From: Anaerolineales bacterium UBA6055
Lineage (GTDB): Bacteria > Chloroflexota > Anaerolineae > Aggregatilineales > Phototrophicaceae
DNA length: 64,000 nucleotides
Direction of reading: 5' to 3'
NCBI GenBank assembly: GCA_002428985.1
Contig: DIYL01000038.1
Span: 124,001-188,000, forward strand
Of this stretch, positions 63,284-64,000 are shown in pieces. The notes below the pieces were generated by a model that saw only the letters and a list, made by a program, of their open reading frames with translations, was not told the origin of the DNA and did no database searches. Position 1 is the stretch's first letter. Every line of letters starts with the position of its first letter. A program made the translations under genes and the position numbers.

Positions 63284-64000
63284 ATGATTACAGGTATTGA
63301 CCACATCGTCATTGCTGTGAATGATCTTGATACAGGAATCAGCACCTATACAAACTTAGGTTTTACAGTTGTTGAAGGCGGGAAACATCCAACCGGATCA
63401 TATAACGCTCTCGTTGCATTTGAAGACGGAACATATATTGAAATTCTGGCATTTTATGAAGAAAGCCCCGATCATCCATGGTGGGATTTGTTACATCAAC
63501 GCGGTGGCGGACTGATTGATTTTTGTATGGTGACTGATGATATACGTGGCGACCACAAAAAATTCTATGACCTCGGTGTTGAAATGAGTGATATTGTCGA
63601 CCTGAGTCGTAAACGCCCTGATGGCTATCTGCTCGAGTGGATCAATAACAAGACTTATGACGACTACCAAGGACTGATTCCATTTATCATTGAAGATAAA
63701 ACTCCACGCGAAGAACGTGTACCAAAAGAAACCGATCACAGTAATGGTGTGACAGGTATTCATACAATGACATTCGCAACTGCGGAACTTGATATCCCAC
63801 AAGACGTTATGGGCGGGATGCTCGGTGAACCGGAGTCCGTCAGCTATGATGATCTGAAAGCATCGGGATTACGCTTTACAGTTGGTGGACACATACTTGA
63901 ATACCTCGCACCAAATGATGAATCGAGCCCACTCCATGCCCATATCGAGCAGCATAAACCCGTACCATATCGTGTCAGTTTCACGACCAACGGTGATAAA
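63284..64000 (+). CDS. Glyoxalase-like VOC protein, cut by window end
   Basis: An open frame of 239 codons running off the right edge. It starts MITGIDHIVIAVNDLDTGIS, with the VOC metal His in the first strand, and continues NALVAFEDGTYIEILAFY, which carries a typical metal Glu. The width and pattern match the Glyoxalase_3-like group, with a second half starting near VTGIHTMTFATAEL. AGGAG lies 9 nt before the ATG. The 3' end is missing, so length is not known. Confidence 0.82.
   Translation, partial: MITGIDHIVIAVNDLDTGISTYTNLGFTVVEGGKHPTGSYNALVAFEDGTYIEILAFYEESPDHPWWDLLHQRGGGLIDFCMVTDDIRGDHKKFYDLGVEMSDIVDLSRKRPDGYLLEWINNKTYDDYQGLIPFIIEDKTPREERVPKETDHSNGVTGIHTMTFATAELDIPQDVMGGMLGEPESVSYDDLKASGLRFTVGGHILEYLAPNDESSPLHAHIEQHKPVPYRVSFTTNGDK

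Overview
The window is bacterial chromosome of moderate, slightly A/T-leaning composition with about 58 protein genes, one tRNA, and no rRNA, CRISPR array, transposase or phage module. The protein families (paired TPR and prepeptidase-C-like proteins, a GghA-like GH13 enzyme, a PIN_8-like protein, pentapeptide repeats, WD40/NHL-type propellers, many Nudix, GNAT and VOC singletons) and the small 'GTAGGGG..CAAAC' type palindromes fit an environmental Chloroflexota, Anaerolineae-like lineage. That placement is inference; no marker gene in the window proves it.

Layout. 0.1-10 kb: a succinate dehydrogenase/fumarate reductase flavoprotein, a very Asp/Met-rich copper-binding lipoprotein, a GH13 enzyme resembling glucosylglycerol hydrolase, a PadR/permease-prefix pair, a methyltransferase and two tandem paralogous secreted proteins. 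10-24 kb: a sulfotransferase-like protein, several small membrane proteins, a PD-(D/E)XK nuclease-like protein, an SMP-30 lactonase, a PIN-domain protein with a C-terminal 4 x 57 bp minisatellite, a Tat-exported beta-lactamase-like/L,D-transpeptidase fusion, and a long helical-repeat protein. 24-33 kb: an orphan PAS histidine kinase, a VOC/AraC pair, a Rieske oxygenase, Nudix, SurE, a phosphoesterase and a DJ-1 family protein. 33-38 kb: three related membrane-anchored TPR proteins. 38-48 kb: rhodanese, a channel-like membrane protein, a DUF692/MNIO-type enzyme, a SoxA/MTOX-like oxidase, an ABC exporter operon, 6-phosphogluconate dehydrogenase and a Nudix/nucleotidyltransferase pair. 48-54 kb: a pdxT-led four-gene operon containing a hyperacidic protein, then an ECF sigma factor overlapping a large pentapeptide-repeat gene. 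54-64 kb: SDR/HxlR divergent pair, LacI, tRNA-Gly, TetR, a helical-repeat gene flanked by perfect 37-bp direct repeats, an RlmD/TrmA-like protein lacking its catalytic cysteine, cupin, MogA, an ANT(2'')-like protein and a truncated VOC gene at the right edge.

How it works together. Strands alternate often: there are about 16 convergent gene pairs, and in four of them the two stop codons share the same four bases. True operons are few and short: PadR-permease; the membrane pair at 11.3-12.5 kb; the ABC exporter; Nudix-NTase; pdxT-acidic protein-NDP-sugar transferase-glycolipid-binding protein; sigma-pentapeptide. The window therefore reads as a mosaic of housekeeping singletons, stress and regulatory genes and cell-envelope genes rather than one large pathway. 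The most unusual items are the Asp/Met-repeat copper protein, the sigma/pentapeptide unit with an acidic ladder, the 37-bp-repeat-flanked gene, the RlmD-like protein without its nucleophile, and the envelope fusion protein.
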